DNA of 64,000 nucleotides, taken from Micromonospora rhizosphaerae (GTDB lineage Bacteria; Actinomycetota; Actinomycetes; Mycobacteriales; Micromonosporaceae). The translations under genes and the position numbers were made by a program. The stretch is taken from contig NZ_FMHV01000002.1 of NCBI RefSeq assembly GCF_900091465.1, forward strand, positions 4,774,001 through 4,838,000, given 5' to 3'. The notes below the pieces were generated by a model. It was given only the letters and a program-made list of their open reading frames with translations. It searched no databases and was not told the origin of the DNA. Positions 45,875 through 56,691 of this stretch are shown piece after piece (positions within the stretch are counted from its first letter, which is position 1; the number at the start of each line of letters is the position of its first letter).

Positions 45875-46734
45875 GGCCGACCCCAGTAGCCGGCGCCGGG
45901 CGGGGAGGTGAAGTCACCGGTGGCTCGCAGAAACCCCTCCGGATCGACCTGGACCGGCAGGCCGGGAAGGCTTCGGGCGGCCGGACCGGCGACCGGGCGG
46001 GCCGCCGCGAGCAGGTCGAACGAGGACTGGTGGCAGGGGCAGAGCAGGCGGCCGGCGCCTTTGAGGTAGATGCGGACGGGGCAGCCGGCGTGGGTGCAGA
46101 GCATCGAGTAGACGACCAGTCCGTCGAGGTGTCCGGCGGGCGGGGGGTCCGAGAAGCGCTGGGGGTCGAGGCGTACGGCGAAGGCGGGGGCGTCCCCGGC
46201 GTCGGTGCGTCCCTCGGGGAAGACCGCGACCATGGTGTCGGCGGGTACGTCCGCCGGGCGCAGCGGGCGCCCCTCGGCGTTGACCAGCCGCACTCCGGGC
46301 GCCCAGTCTGTGTCGCGCAGCGCCTGGGCGGGTCGGGTCCGGTGGAGGGGCAGCAGCGAGCGCAGCGGGAACAGCGCCGCGACACCGAGCGCGGTGAGCG
46401 CGAGACCGAGCGCGGCGAGCAGTCCGCGTCGGCGCAGTGGGCTGTCCTCGTCGCTGAGGGCCGCCGCGGCCAGCGCCTGCTCCGGCGGCGGTGGCGTGAA
46501 CCCCTCGTGTTCCTCGACGTACCCGCCGGTCGGCACCAGTCGGCGCGCCCAGGTGGCCAGGCCCAGGGCCAGCCCGGCGAACGCGACGGCGAGGGATGCC
46601 CCCTCCCACTGGGTCTGTCCGCCGAGTCCGTACGTCACCGCGAATCCGACCGCACCCGCGGCGCTGATGATGAAGGCGAGGACGATCCGGCGGCCCGCCG
46701 TCCGCTCGGCCGCCGTTGGTCGCCGGCCGCTCAC
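45871..46734 (-). CDS. qcrA: Rieske iron-sulfur subunit of the bc complex (QcrA)
   Basis: 287 residues. It has an actinobacterial layout: two N-terminal hydrophobic helices (VLAFIISAAGAVGFAVTYGLGG, AVAFAGLALGLATWA), a third at ~115-135 (GLLAALGLALTALGVAAL), then the Rieske domain with CTHAGC and CPCHQSSFD. The usual disulfide Cys pair is present. GTG 46734 overlaps the qcrC stop (GTGA). It passes electrons from menaquinol to the cytochrome c domain of QcrC. Confidence 0.93.
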   Translation of the reverse strand: MSGRRPTAAERTAGRRIVLAFIISAAGAVGFAVTYGLGGQTQWEGASLAVAFAGLALGLATWARRLVPTGGYVEEHEGFTPPPPEQALAAAALSDEDSPLRRRGLLAALGLALTALGVAALFPLRSLLPLHRTRPAQALRDTDWAPGVRLVNAEGRPLRPADVPADTMVAVFPEGRTDAGDAPAFAVRLDPQRFSDPPPAGHLDGLVVYSMLCTHAGCPVRIYLKGAGRLLCPCHQSSFDLLAAARPVAGPAARSLPGLPVQVDPEGFLRATGDFTSPPGAGYWGRP

Positions 46735-47561
46735 TGGTCCGCCCTCCTGCCCAGCCAGCGGACGAAGAGCAGCAACAGGGCCAGACCGGCCACCCAGGCG
46801 AGCACACCCTCCGTCGACGGCCCCAGCCGGCCGAGGGGATTGCCACCCCGGTCCAGCCGCTCGCTCTGCATCAGCCGTACGTAGCTGGTGAGGTCGTCGA
46901 CCTGCCGGTCGGTGAGCACCTGGCTGGGGAACGCCGGCATCAGCCCGGGACCCACCCGCACCGCCTCGGCGACCTGGACCGCCGTCGCGTCGTACAGCGG
47001 CGGGGCGGTCCAGCCGTTCGTCAGGGCGCCCCCGGCACCCGTCGCGGAGTGGCAGGGCGCGCAATTGGCGGCGAACAGCTCCCGCCCCGCCACGACGTCG
47101 CCCGGGGCGACCCGCGGGAGCTGCGGCCCCCCGCCGCCGAAGCTGGCGACGTGCCCGACCAGGGCCCGGATCTCTTCGGCCGAGAAGACCGGATCCCGGC
47201 GCCTCGGCTGCTGCTCCTCCCGGGCCAGCGGCATCCGTCCGGTACCTAACTGGAAGGCCACCGACGCCGGCCCCACCCCGATGAGTGACGGCCCCCGCTG
47301 CGTCCCCTGCCCCTGCTCACCGTGACAGGTGGCGCAGGTACGCAGGTAGAGGTCGGCGCCGGGATCGCCGGTGGCCGGAGCACCGGCGGGTGCCGGTGGG
47401 GCCGGCGAGCCACCGGGCGTCGGCGCCGGTGCGAGCGCGAGCGGTCCCACCACGATGACCAGCGCGGTCCCCACCGCCAGGGCCCGGCGTGGGTGCGGAC
47501 CGCACCGCCCGAACGCGCCGCTTCCGCCCCTGGGTCCGTCGGCTCTTCCTCGCACGTCCAC
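46731..47561 (-). CDS. qcrC: Diheme cytochrome c subunit of the bc complex (QcrC)
   Basis: 276 residues. An N-terminal hydrophobic segment (ALAVGTALVIVVGPLAL) precedes two cytochrome c domains with CATCH (about residue 76) and CAPCH (about 165), and a C-terminal anchor helix (VLAWVAGLALLLLFVRWLG). This is the actinobacterial QcrC plan, which replaces soluble cytochrome c in a bc-aa3 supercomplex. The start is GTG 47561 (or 47555); the preceding cytochrome c gene ends 3 bases before. Confidence 0.92.
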   Translation of the reverse strand: MDVRGRADGPRGGSGAFGRCGPHPRRALAVGTALVIVVGPLALAPAPTPGGSPAPPAPAGAPATGDPGADLYLRTCATCHGEQGQGTQRGPSLIGVGPASVAFQLGTGRMPLAREEQQPRRRDPVFSAEEIRALVGHVASFGGGGPQLPRVAPGDVVAGRELFAANCAPCHSATGAGGALTNGWTAPPLYDATAVQVAEAVRVGPGLMPAFPSQVLTDRQVDDLTSYVRLMQSERLDRGGNPLGRLGPSTEGVLAWVAGLALLLLFVRWLGRRADQ

Positions 47562-47564
47562 GGC

Positions 47565-47960
47565 TCAGTCCAGGGTGTAGAGGTAGGCGGCGATGTCCTG
47601 CGCGTCGATCGGGTCGACGCCGAGGGCGGGCATGGCCGTTCCGGGCTCCACCGCCTGCGGATTCGAGATCCAGCGCCGCAGGTTGTCGGCGTTGTTGGGC
47701 AGCTCGCCGGCGATGTACGAGCGGGCACCGAACCGGGTCAGCGGTGGACCGACGAGACCGTTGGCCCGGTTGATGCCCGGGATGGTGTGGCAGGAGCCGC
47801 AGCCGTACTGCTGGATGAGTTCGGCGCCCCGCTCCGGATTCCCGGTACGTGACTCGGGCGGCGGTGACGGGTCGGTCCGGCTGCACGCGGGCACGGCGAC
47901 CAGGACCGACATCGCCAGCAGGACGGGCCACCGGACCCCGATCCGACGAGGAATCCTCAT
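47565..47960 (-). CDS. Small monoheme cytochrome c lipoprotein
   Basis: 131 residues. An N-terminal signal with a lipobox-like VPAC (C26) suggests a membrane-anchored cytochrome; CGSCH binds heme c, with the distal Met in GTAMPALGV. Its C-terminal half resembles the cytochrome domain fused to oxidase subunit II (CtaC) in the same operon, so it may be an extra electron carrier between QcrC and CtaC. ATG 47960 follows AAGGCTGGTGGG and overlaps the ctaG stop (ATGA). Confidence 0.88.
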   Translation of the reverse strand: MRIPRRIGVRWPVLLAMSVLVAVPACSRTDPSPPPESRTGNPERGAELIQQYGCGSCHTIPGINRANGLVGPPLTRFGARSYIAGELPNNADNLRRWISNPQAVEPGTAMPALGVDPIDAQDIAAYLYTLD

Positions 47961-48865
47961 CCCACCAGCCTTTCCGTCCGCGCCTCGACCGCGGGATCCC
48001 CGTTCCACCGGTCGCCGCTGGCCGGCACCGACCGGTCAGCGTCGAGCCGCTCCCGCTGCAGGAGCCAGCGCAGGAACATGGCCAGCGTCGCGACCAGGAC
48101 GGCCACGTCCATCGGCGCCCACATCAGCAGACCCGCCAGTTGCTGATCCGCCAGCGGATCGGTGCCGAACACCTGGGCGGGATAGACCGGTTCGGGGGCG
48201 AAGGTCAGCACCGCGCCCAGCGCGGAGGCCGGCAGCATGGTGCCGAGCAGCAGCAGGACCGCCACCGGGGCGGGCGGCCGGTGGCGCGGCGAGCCGACCA
48301 CCGGCGTCCAGAGCAGCCACGCCGACCCGACGAAACACAGATGCTCCACGGCGTGCACGACGGGATGCTCCAGCGCGGCGACGTAGGTCGTCGGCAGGTG
48401 CCAGATCCAGAGCACCAGGGTCTGCGCCCCGCCGGCCAGCAGCGCGTACGTCGTCGGCCGGCGCAGCCACCGGGCGGCCGGGGTGACCCGCCAACGGGCC
48501 AGCCGCCGGCGCAGCGGCACCGAGCAGACGAGGCTCACCGGCAGCCCCGCGACCCCGGCCGCGAGCAGCGGCCCGGCCAGTAGCAGAAGGAGCATGTGCT
48601 GGGCCATGTGTCCGGCGAACGAGCCCTCGGCACGCTCGTGGACCGGGCCGCCCTGAGCGGCGAGGACGACGAGCAGGCCGGCACCGAAGGCGACCACGCG
48701 CCAGACCGGCACGACCCGGCCGAGGCCGCGGCGTGCCCACAGCTCGTGCACACCGCGTCCGTACCCCGCGGCGACCAGGGCCAGCGACACGACGAGCACC
48801 ATCGCCAGCAGGCCTTCCGCGACGGAGCCCCGGCCCGGGTCCATGCTCGCCCCGGTGGCGGTCAT
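47957..48865 (-). CDS. ctaG: Cytochrome oxidase assembly protein CtaG (caa3 type)
   Basis: 302-residue multi-pass membrane protein of the caa3_CtaG family: AGHMAQHMLLLLLAGPLLAAG, LWIWHLPTTYVAALEHPVVHAVEHLCFVGSAWLLWTPV, and the late DQQLAGLLMWAPMDVAVL. It is thought to help insert copper in oxidase assembly. ATG 48865 overlaps the stop of the upstream membrane gene. Confidence 0.9.
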   Translation of the reverse strand: MTATGASMDPGRGSVAEGLLAMVLVVSLALVAAGYGRGVHELWARRGLGRVVPVWRVVAFGAGLLVVLAAQGGPVHERAEGSFAGHMAQHMLLLLLAGPLLAAGVAGLPVSLVCSVPLRRRLARWRVTPAARWLRRPTTYALLAGGAQTLVLWIWHLPTTYVAALEHPVVHAVEHLCFVGSAWLLWTPVVGSPRHRPPAPVAVLLLLGTMLPASALGAVLTFAPEPVYPAQVFGTDPLADQQLAGLLMWAPMDVAVLVATLAMFLRWLLQRERLDADRSVPASGDRWNGDPAVEARTERLVG

Positions 48866-49263
48866 CGTTGACACGGCGGCAGCACCAGCACGGCGACGCC
48901 ACCCAGCACGATGATGGCCAGGAAGAGCAGGTTCGCCCAGATGCCGACCACGGCAAGCATCCGGGCCCGGCCGAATGACGGATCGTCCTCGCGCCCGCGC
49001 TGCGCCCGCGCGGTCCGCCGCCATGCCAGGGTTGCGACCAGCAGGGCCCCGACGGTGGCGACCGCCGGGACGACCACCGCGAGCCAGACGGCCTGCCAGA
49101 GCGGGACCTGTGCCACGGTGTCGGCCCCGGTGGCGCAGGTGAGCTCGTCAAGGCTCCAGCCGACGAACAGGTGCACCGCCCAGGCGAGCGCGCCGCCCAG
49201 CACGCCGTACCAGAGCAGCAGCCCACCGGTCAGCCGGGCGCGGTGATCTGGCTGGACGCTCAT
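48862..49263 (-). CDS. Small membrane protein of the oxidase operon
   Basis: 133 residues with three hydrophobic segments (LLLWYGVLGGALAWAVHLFVGW, VWLAVVVPAVATVGALLVATLAW, MLAVVGIWANLLFLAIIVLGGVAVLVL, given as separate helices). No named domain is recognised, but such a three-helix protein often sits between ctaE and ctaG. ATG 49263 is preferred over GTG 49266 for its GAGG box; both overlap the ctaE stop. A role in assembly or as a small oxidase subunit is likely. Confidence 0.7.
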   Translation of the reverse strand: MSVQPDHRARLTGGLLLWYGVLGGALAWAVHLFVGWSLDELTCATGADTVAQVPLWQAVWLAVVVPAVATVGALLVATLAWRRTARAQRGREDDPSFGRARMLAVVGIWANLLFLAIIVLGGVAVLVLPPCQR

Positions 49264-49889
49264 CACAGCCTCGGCGAGAGGTAGATGGTGAACAGGATGG
49301 CGGCCCAGACCACGTCGACGAAGTGCCAGTAGATCGCGACGTTACGCACCCGCTCGTGCCGGCGGGCGCCGAAGCGGCCGCGCCGCAGGGACGCGGCGAA
49401 CAGCCAGCTCAGCATCGTCAGCCCGACCAGCACGTGTAACCCGTGGAAGCCGGTGATGAGGTAGAACAGCGATCCGTAGACGTCGGTGGTGAGGGTGAAG
49501 TGCCGCAGCGTCTCGGCATACTCCGTGGCCAGCAACGTCAGGAAGGTGGCGCCGAGCAGCAGCGTGGTGGCCAGTCCGGCGCGCAGCCGCCAGCGTTGAC
49601 CGCGGCGGATGCCGTGCTCCGCCCAGATCACCGGCAGGCTGCTGGGCAGCAGCACCGCCGTCATCACCAGTGGCCGGAGCAGTTTCGGTGCCTCGATCCC
49701 GTGCGGGGGCCAGTGGGGACCGTACTGGAAGCGCAGATAGAAGTAGCTGCCGAGCAGGCAGGCGAAGAGGGTGGCCTCGGTGGTGACGAAGAGCACCATC
49801 CCCCACCAGCCGGTGGGCCGGCCGACCGGTAGCTCGGTGCTCAGCGCCTCGGCCCCGGTCGCCGCCGCGACGCCACCACGCCCCGTCAT
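49263..49889 (-). CDS. ctaE: Cytochrome c oxidase subunit III
   Basis: 208-residue five-helix form. Family motifs are GWWGMVLFVTTEATLFACLLGSYFYLRFQ (split), the conserved Glu region, LRHFTLTTDVYGSLFYLITGFHGLHVLVGL, and AIYWHFVDVVWAAILFTIYL. It lacks the first two helices of the seven-helix form, as is common in bacteria. ATG 49889 overlaps the ctaD stop (ATGA). Confidence 0.94.
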   Translation of the reverse strand: MTGRGGVAAATGAEALSTELPVGRPTGWWGMVLFVTTEATLFACLLGSYFYLRFQYGPHWPPHGIEAPKLLRPLVMTAVLLPSSLPVIWAEHGIRRGQRWRLRAGLATTLLLGATFLTLLATEYAETLRHFTLTTDVYGSLFYLITGFHGLHVLVGLTMLSWLFAASLRRGRFGARRHERVRNVAIYWHFVDVVWAAILFTIYLSPRL

Positions 49890-51805
49890 GCCGCCGCCTC
49901 GTCCGCCCAGCGGGGTGGCCAGGCCCAGACCGCCACCGTCGCGGCCACCGCGACCACCGCGAGGCCGGCCAGCGGGTACCAGCCGAGGAGCAGCGCGGTG
50001 AAGAGGACCAGCAGCGCCGTGGCGAGGACGAGCGGCTGCAGGCTGGCCTCCGGCATCCGCACCGCCCGCTCGTAGCGCGCGTCCAGCTCGCTGGTGAACA
50101 CCGTCCGACGTCCGTCGCTCAGGATGCGGTCCTCGGTCGCGCCCGGCCCGGTCGACTCGGCGGTGCGCTCGTCCCACACGGGATGCAGGCTGTGCACCCG
50201 GGGCACCACCGGGAAGTTGTACGGCTCCGGCGGGGAACTGGTCGACCACTCCAGGGTGTCCCCGCCCCACGGGTCGGCCGGGGCGGGTCGGCCGCGGCGC
50301 AGCGCGTGCACCACCCCGACCAGCACCAGCAGCAGACCGAGGGCGAGCAGGTACGACCCGGCGGTGCTGAGCAGGTTCCACCCGTCCCAGCCCAGGTCGC
50401 CGCGGTACGTGTAGACCCGGCGCGGCATGCCGAACAGGCCGTACAGGTGCATCGGAAAGAAGGTCACGTGCATGCCGGCGAACACCAGCCAGAACGCCCA
50501 TCGGCCGAGCCGCTCGTGGTACATCCGGCCGGTGATCTTCGGCAGCCAGTAGTACAGGCCCGCGAGCATCGGGAAGACCGCGCCGCCGATGAGGACGTAG
50601 TGGAAGTGCGCCACGACGAAGTAGGAGTCGGTGACCTGCTGGTCGAACGCGGTCAGCGCGAACATCGCCCCGGTGAAGCCGCCGAGCACGAAGGTCACGA
50701 TGAACCCGATCAGGAACAGCAGCGGTACCCGGACGACCAGCCGGCCGAGCAGCATGGTGGCCAGCCAGGCGAAGATCTGGATGCCGGACGGGATCGTGAT
50801 GATCGAGCTGGCCGCGCTGAAGAAGCTGTACGACAGCTGGGGCAGCCCGGTGGCGAACATGTGGTGCACCCACACCCCGAACGAGATGATCGAGATCGCC
50901 ACGATGGAGAGCACGATCAGTGGGTAGCCGACCACGCCCCGGCGGGTGAACGCGGGCAGCACCGCGGAGACGATGCCCAGCGCCGGCATCACGATGATGT
51001 ATACGTCCGGGTGGCCGAAGATCCAGAACAGGTGCTGCCAGAGCAGCACGTTGCCGCCGGCCGACGGGTCGAAGAAGTGCGTGCCGAACCGGCGGTCGAG
51101 GAACAGCATGGCGTTGTCCGCGTTCAACGCGGGCAGCGCAAAGATGACCATGAACGCGGTGGCCACGATCGCCCAGACGAACAGTGGCACCCGGTTGAGT
51201 GACATCCCGGGGGCGCGCAGCTTGAGCGCGGTGACGATGAAGTTGATCGAGCTGGCGGTCGTCGAGATGCCGAGGAAGAGCAGGCCGAGGGCGTACACGT
51301 CCATGTGCAACCCGGGATTGTGCTGCTCCTGGCTGAGCGGGGCGTAGGCGAACCAGCCGTTGTTCGGCGCCGCGCCGAACGGCAGGCTCGCCCACATGAA
51401 CAGGCCGGCGAACAGGAAGATCCAGTAGCCGAGCGCGTTGAGCTTCGGGAAGGCCATGTCCCGCGAGCCGATCATCAGCGGGACGAGGAAGTTGCCGAAG
51501 CCGAAGAGCATCGGGGTGGCGAACAGGAAGATCATCGCCGTGCCGTGCATGGTGAACAGTTGGTTGTACTCCCGCGGGGAGAGGATGCCCGCCTCCGGTC
51601 GGGCCAGCTGGGTCCGCATCAGCAGGGCGCTGAGGCCGGCGAGCACGAAGAACAGACCGGCCGTCACCAGGTAACGGCGGCCGATTCGCTTGTGGTCGAT
51701 GGTGCTGAACCAGGACCGGACCGACGGCCGCTCACCCCAGTGTTCGGCGAGCCGGTCCAGGTCCTCCCGGCTGACCCCCGACGAGGGCGGGGCAACAGTC
51801 GACAT
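49886..51805 (-). CDS. ctaD: Cytochrome c oxidase subunit I with extra C-terminal helices and altered proton-channel residues
   Basis: 639 residues. The heme-copper core has heme-a ligand H87 in TMHGTAM, CuB ligand H265 with Y269 in GHPDVY, and CuB pair H314-H315. D-channel entry D116 is kept (SRDMAFPKLN). The D-channel end, normally Glu in HPEVY, is D267, and the K-channel Lys, expected 29 residues after H314, is Q343 (PSGIQIF). After residue ~545 a hydrophilic stretch and two more helices (LVLATALLVLFTALLLGW, and the next) resemble a fused subunit IV. ATG 51805 follows GGGGAGGGG. It belongs to a respiratory operon. Confidence 0.94.
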   Translation of the reverse strand: MSTVAPPSSGVSREDLDRLAEHWGERPSVRSWFSTIDHKRIGRRYLVTAGLFFVLAGLSALLMRTQLARPEAGILSPREYNQLFTMHGTAMIFLFATPMLFGFGNFLVPLMIGSRDMAFPKLNALGYWIFLFAGLFMWASLPFGAAPNNGWFAYAPLSQEQHNPGLHMDVYALGLLFLGISTTASSINFIVTALKLRAPGMSLNRVPLFVWAIVATAFMVIFALPALNADNAMLFLDRRFGTHFFDPSAGGNVLLWQHLFWIFGHPDVYIIVMPALGIVSAVLPAFTRRGVVGYPLIVLSIVAISIISFGVWVHHMFATGLPQLSYSFFSAASSIITIPSGIQIFAWLATMLLGRLVVRVPLLFLIGFIVTFVLGGFTGAMFALTAFDQQVTDSYFVVAHFHYVLIGGAVFPMLAGLYYWLPKITGRMYHERLGRWAFWLVFAGMHVTFFPMHLYGLFGMPRRVYTYRGDLGWDGWNLLSTAGSYLLALGLLLVLVGVVHALRRGRPAPADPWGGDTLEWSTSSPPEPYNFPVVPRVHSLHPVWDERTAESTGPGATEDRILSDGRRTVFTSELDARYERAVRMPEASLQPLVLATALLVLFTALLLGWYPLAGLAVVAVAATVAVWAWPPRWADEAAA

Positions 51806-51826
51806 TCGATTCCCCTCCCCCGGCGG

Positions 51827-52816
51827 CTACTTCAGCGACCGCAGATACGCGATGAGGTCGGGTAGCTGCGCGGCGTCCACCGGCTGCGGCGGCATGGCGT
51901 TGCCCGGTTTGACCGTCTGCGGGTTGGCGATCCACCCGCCCAGGTGGCCGGCGTCGTTGGGGACCGCGCCGGCCCCGATGCTCCACCGGGCGCCCATGTC
52001 GGACAGGTCGGGCCCGACCCGGCCCTGGGCGCTGGTGCCGCGTACCGCGTGGCAGGCGGCACAGGTGCCCTGCAGGAACGCCTGCTGCCCACGGCGCTCG
52101 GCCTCCGACTGCGGTGCGCGGGCCGGCGCACCCAGGCGGGCGACCCAGGCGTCGAAGTCCCGCCGCGGCTCGGCGATGACCATCAAGGCCATGTGGGCGT
52201 GCTGCAGTCCGCAGTACTCCGCGCACTGCCCACGGTAGCTGCCGGCCCGGTTCGCGAGCAGCCACGTCTCGCGCATCTCGCCGGCGATCAGGTCGGTCTT
52301 GGGCATCAGCTGGGGCACCCAGAAGCTGTGCAGCACGTCGGCGGCCCGCAGCCGCACCCGTACCCGCTCGCCGACCGGGATGTGGATCTCGTTGGCGGTG
52401 GCCCCGGAGACCCCCTCGTAGCGCACCTCCCACCACCACTTGTGGCCGGTGACCTCGACGGTCGGACCATCCGGCCCGGGATCCGCGCTGAGCGCGGCGA
52501 GGTCCCGCAGGCCGACCCCGTACACCGCGACCAGGATCACGAAGGGCAGCCCGGCGCCGGCGATCGTCACGAACCGCAGCGGCTGGCCGTGCCGGATCCG
52601 GGTCCGCTCGCCGCGCCGGAACACCAGCGCCCAGGCCAGGAGAGCCGCCACCTCGAGGAAAACCACCACGGAGACCCAGAACAGCAGCCACCAGAGGCCC
52701 TCGATCCGGTGTGCCCCGGCCCCCGCGGGGTCGAGCGCGGAGGGCGCGTCCGCCGGGCATCCGGCGAGCACGGACAGTGCACCGAGCCCGGCGGCGACCA
52801 CCCGGGCACCGCGCAT
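51827..52816 (-). CDS. ctaC: Cytochrome c oxidase subunit II fused to cytochrome c (caa3 type)
   Basis: 329 residues. Lipobox LAGC (C20), two membrane helices (LLFWVSVVVFLEVAALLAWALVF and VTIAGAGLPFVILVAVYGVG), then the CuA domain with H163, C198, E200, C202, H206 and M209 (QCAEYCGLQHAHM). A C-terminal cytochrome c domain carries CAACH (252-256) and the distal Met in GNAMPP. ATG 52816 follows GGAGGCGCC; an upstream start would bury the signal peptide. It is first in the operon, divergent from ccmC over a 198-base gap. Confidence 0.95.
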   Translation of the reverse strand: MRGARVVAAGLGALSVLAGCPADAPSALDPAGAGAHRIEGLWWLLFWVSVVVFLEVAALLAWALVFRRGERTRIRHGQPLRFVTIAGAGLPFVILVAVYGVGLRDLAALSADPGPDGPTVEVTGHKWWWEVRYEGVSGATANEIHIPVGERVRVRLRAADVLHSFWVPQLMPKTDLIAGEMRETWLLANRAGSYRGQCAEYCGLQHAHMALMVIAEPRRDFDAWVARLGAPARAPQSEAERRGQQAFLQGTCAACHAVRGTSAQGRVGPDLSDMGARWSIGAGAVPNDAGHLGGWIANPQTVKPGNAMPPQPVDAAQLPDLIAYLRSLK

Positions 52817-53014
52817 CGGCCGGCGCCTCCGCTGTTCGGCGCCGGGCGTCCTCGCTGACCGTCTCGTGTCCACCACGAGAAAGGCTAGTGCCACTGGCAG
52901 GTTTTCCGGCCCTATATGGGGTTACGTGGCCTTCCGTCCGTTTCGCTGCGCTATCGTCCGGATGCGACGGCAACCGCCGCCAGGAAGCGCCGGAGCGGCG
53001 CGGACAGGAAGATC

Positions 53015-53782
53015 ATGGAAACCTCCAGCGTCGACCTCGCCTCGGACACCCTCCAGGCCGCCGCCCGGCGCCGAACCATCGCGTGGTTCGCCGGCGGCCT
53101 CGCCGTGGCGGCCGCCGTGGCCGGCGGCGTGGTGGCGCCCCCGGACCGGTTTCAGGGGCAGGCGCAACGGCTGATGTATTTGCACGTACCAGCCGCCTGG
53201 GTGGCGTACGCCGCGTTCGCGGTCGTCCTGGCGAGCAGCGCGGCGTACCTGATCCGCGGGGACCTGCGGTGGGACCGCCTGGCCCGGCCCGCCGCCGAGG
53301 TCGGCGTCGCGCTGACAGCCGTCGCGATCGTCAGCGGTGCACTCTGGGGACACCTGGTCTGGGGCACCTGGTGGGCCTGGGATCCACGCCTGGTCAGCAC
53401 CGCCCTGCTGCTCCTGGCTTACGCCGGCTACCTCGCGCTGCGCCGGATGATCAGTGAACGGACCGGCGCTCTGGACGGCATGGACCACCGGATCGCCCGA
53501 CCGGCGGCGGTGCTCGGAGTGAGCGGCTTCCTGCTGGTACCGGCCGTGCACTTCTCGGTCGTCTGGTGGCGGTCACTGCACCAGCAGGCCACCGTGCTGG
53601 CCCCGGACCGCCCCCCGATCGACCTGCGCATGGGGGTGGCCCTGCTGCTCGCCGTGGCCGCCGCGACGCTCGGCGCCTTCTGCGTGCTGCTCTACCGGCT
53701 GGTCGCCCTCGAACGCCGGCTCGGCCGGCAGACGTCCGGTCTGCCGGGTTCGGACGCTCGGACCCGGGTCCCCATCGGATGA
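53015..53782 (+). CDS. ccmC: Heme-handling protein CcmC
   Basis: 255-residue six-helix membrane protein. The Trp-rich motif WGHLVWGTWWAWDPRLVS is diagnostic of the heme-handling family, and MYLHVPAAWVAYAAF carries a conserved His. CcmC loads heme onto CcmE in System I cytochrome c maturation. ATG 53015 follows ACAGGAAG. It heads a five-gene operon with ccmE, F, G and H. CcmA, CcmB and CcmD are not in the window. Confidence 0.92.
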   Translation: METSSVDLASDTLQAAARRRTIAWFAGGLAVAAAVAGGVVAPPDRFQGQAQRLMYLHVPAAWVAYAAFAVVLASSAAYLIRGDLRWDRLARPAAEVGVALTAVAIVSGALWGHLVWGTWWAWDPRLVSTALLLLAYAGYLALRRMISERTGALDGMDHRIARPAAVLGVSGFLLVPAVHFSVVWWRSLHQQATVLAPDRPPIDLRMGVALLLAVAAATLGAFCVLLYRLVALERRLGRQTSGLPGSDARTRVPIG

Positions 53783-54178
53783 TCCGCCCGCGCTCCGGTC
53801 GAATCGCCGCGATCGCCGTCGTCCTCGCCGCCGGCGGCGTGCTCGCCGCCAGCGCCCTGCAGGACACCCTTACCTACTACCGCACCCCCGCCGAGGTGCT
53901 CGGCGACCCGGACGCGGGACGCCACCGGCTGCGACTGGGTGGCGAGGTCGTCCCCGGATCGCTGAGCCGGACCGACGAGCTGGTCGTGTTCCGGCTGGCC
54001 GAGGACGGCCATGAGGTCACCGTGGCACAGCGCGGCGTGCCGCCCGAGACCTTCCGGGAGGGCGAGGAGGCGGTCGTCGAGGGCGTCCTCGACTCGGACG
54101 GGGTGTTCCGCTCCGACCGGGTGCTGGTCCGGCACGGCAACGAGTACCGGCCGTCGACCGGACCCGGGAAGCCCGCCG

Positions 54179-54189
<11 letters not shown>
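53779..54189 (+). CDS. ccmE: Heme chaperone CcmE
   Basis: 136 residues: one N-terminal membrane helix and a beta-barrel domain. The covalent heme-binding His is H119 with Y123 in VRHGNEYRP, the same H-x3-Y spacing as in E. coli. Some actinobacteria are reported to use Cys instead, but here it is His. ATG 53779 overlaps the ccmC stop (ATGA), and its own stop overlaps ccmF by 11 bases. Confidence 0.92.
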
Positions 54190-56133
<1,944 letters not shown>

Positions 56134-56137
<4 letters not shown>

Positions 56138-56691
56138 AGGCTCGGGTGCGCTCGCGCCGGCCGCCCCGCGTCGCGCTGCCTGCGCTGGCTCTGCTGCTGA
56201 CCGCGGCCGTCGGTGCGGTGCTCGCGGTGGGCCTGCGTTCGCCGACGACGGTCGCCTCGGCGGGTACGGCACCCGGCGCCGTCGCTCCGGCGCTGTCCGG
56301 TCCGACGCTGGACGGGGGTCACTTCGATCTGGCTGACGCACACGGTCAGGTGCTGGTGGTCAACGTCTTCGCCTCGTGGTGCGGACCGTGCCGGGAGGAA
56401 CTGCCGCTGCTGGTCGAAGCCCGGCAGCGCTGGTCGACGCGGGGGTTGCAACTGGTCGGCCTGAACGTGCGGGACGGCCCCGAGGCGGTGCGCGCGCTGT
56501 TGCGCGACACGGGCGCCGAGACGATGACCGTGCTGACCGACCCCGACGGCACGCTGGCGGTGGGCTGGGGCGTACGGGGCCTGCCCGAGACCTTCGTGGT
56601 GGACCGGGAGGGGCGGATCGCCGACCGGGAGCAGGGGCAGGTGAGCCGGCAGTGGCTGGAGCAGCGGGTGGGGCCGCTGCTGGCCGGATGA
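56134..56691 (+). CDS. ccmG: Thioredoxin-like CcmG/DsbE (TlpA family)
   Basis: 185 residues. An N-terminal anchor helix (PALALLLTAAVGAVLAVG) precedes a thioredoxin domain with C83-G-P-C86 in FASWCGPCREEL and GLPETFVVD. It keeps the Cys of apocytochromes reduced, passing electrons to CcmH. GTG 56134 overlaps the ccmF stop (GTGA). Confidence 0.92.
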
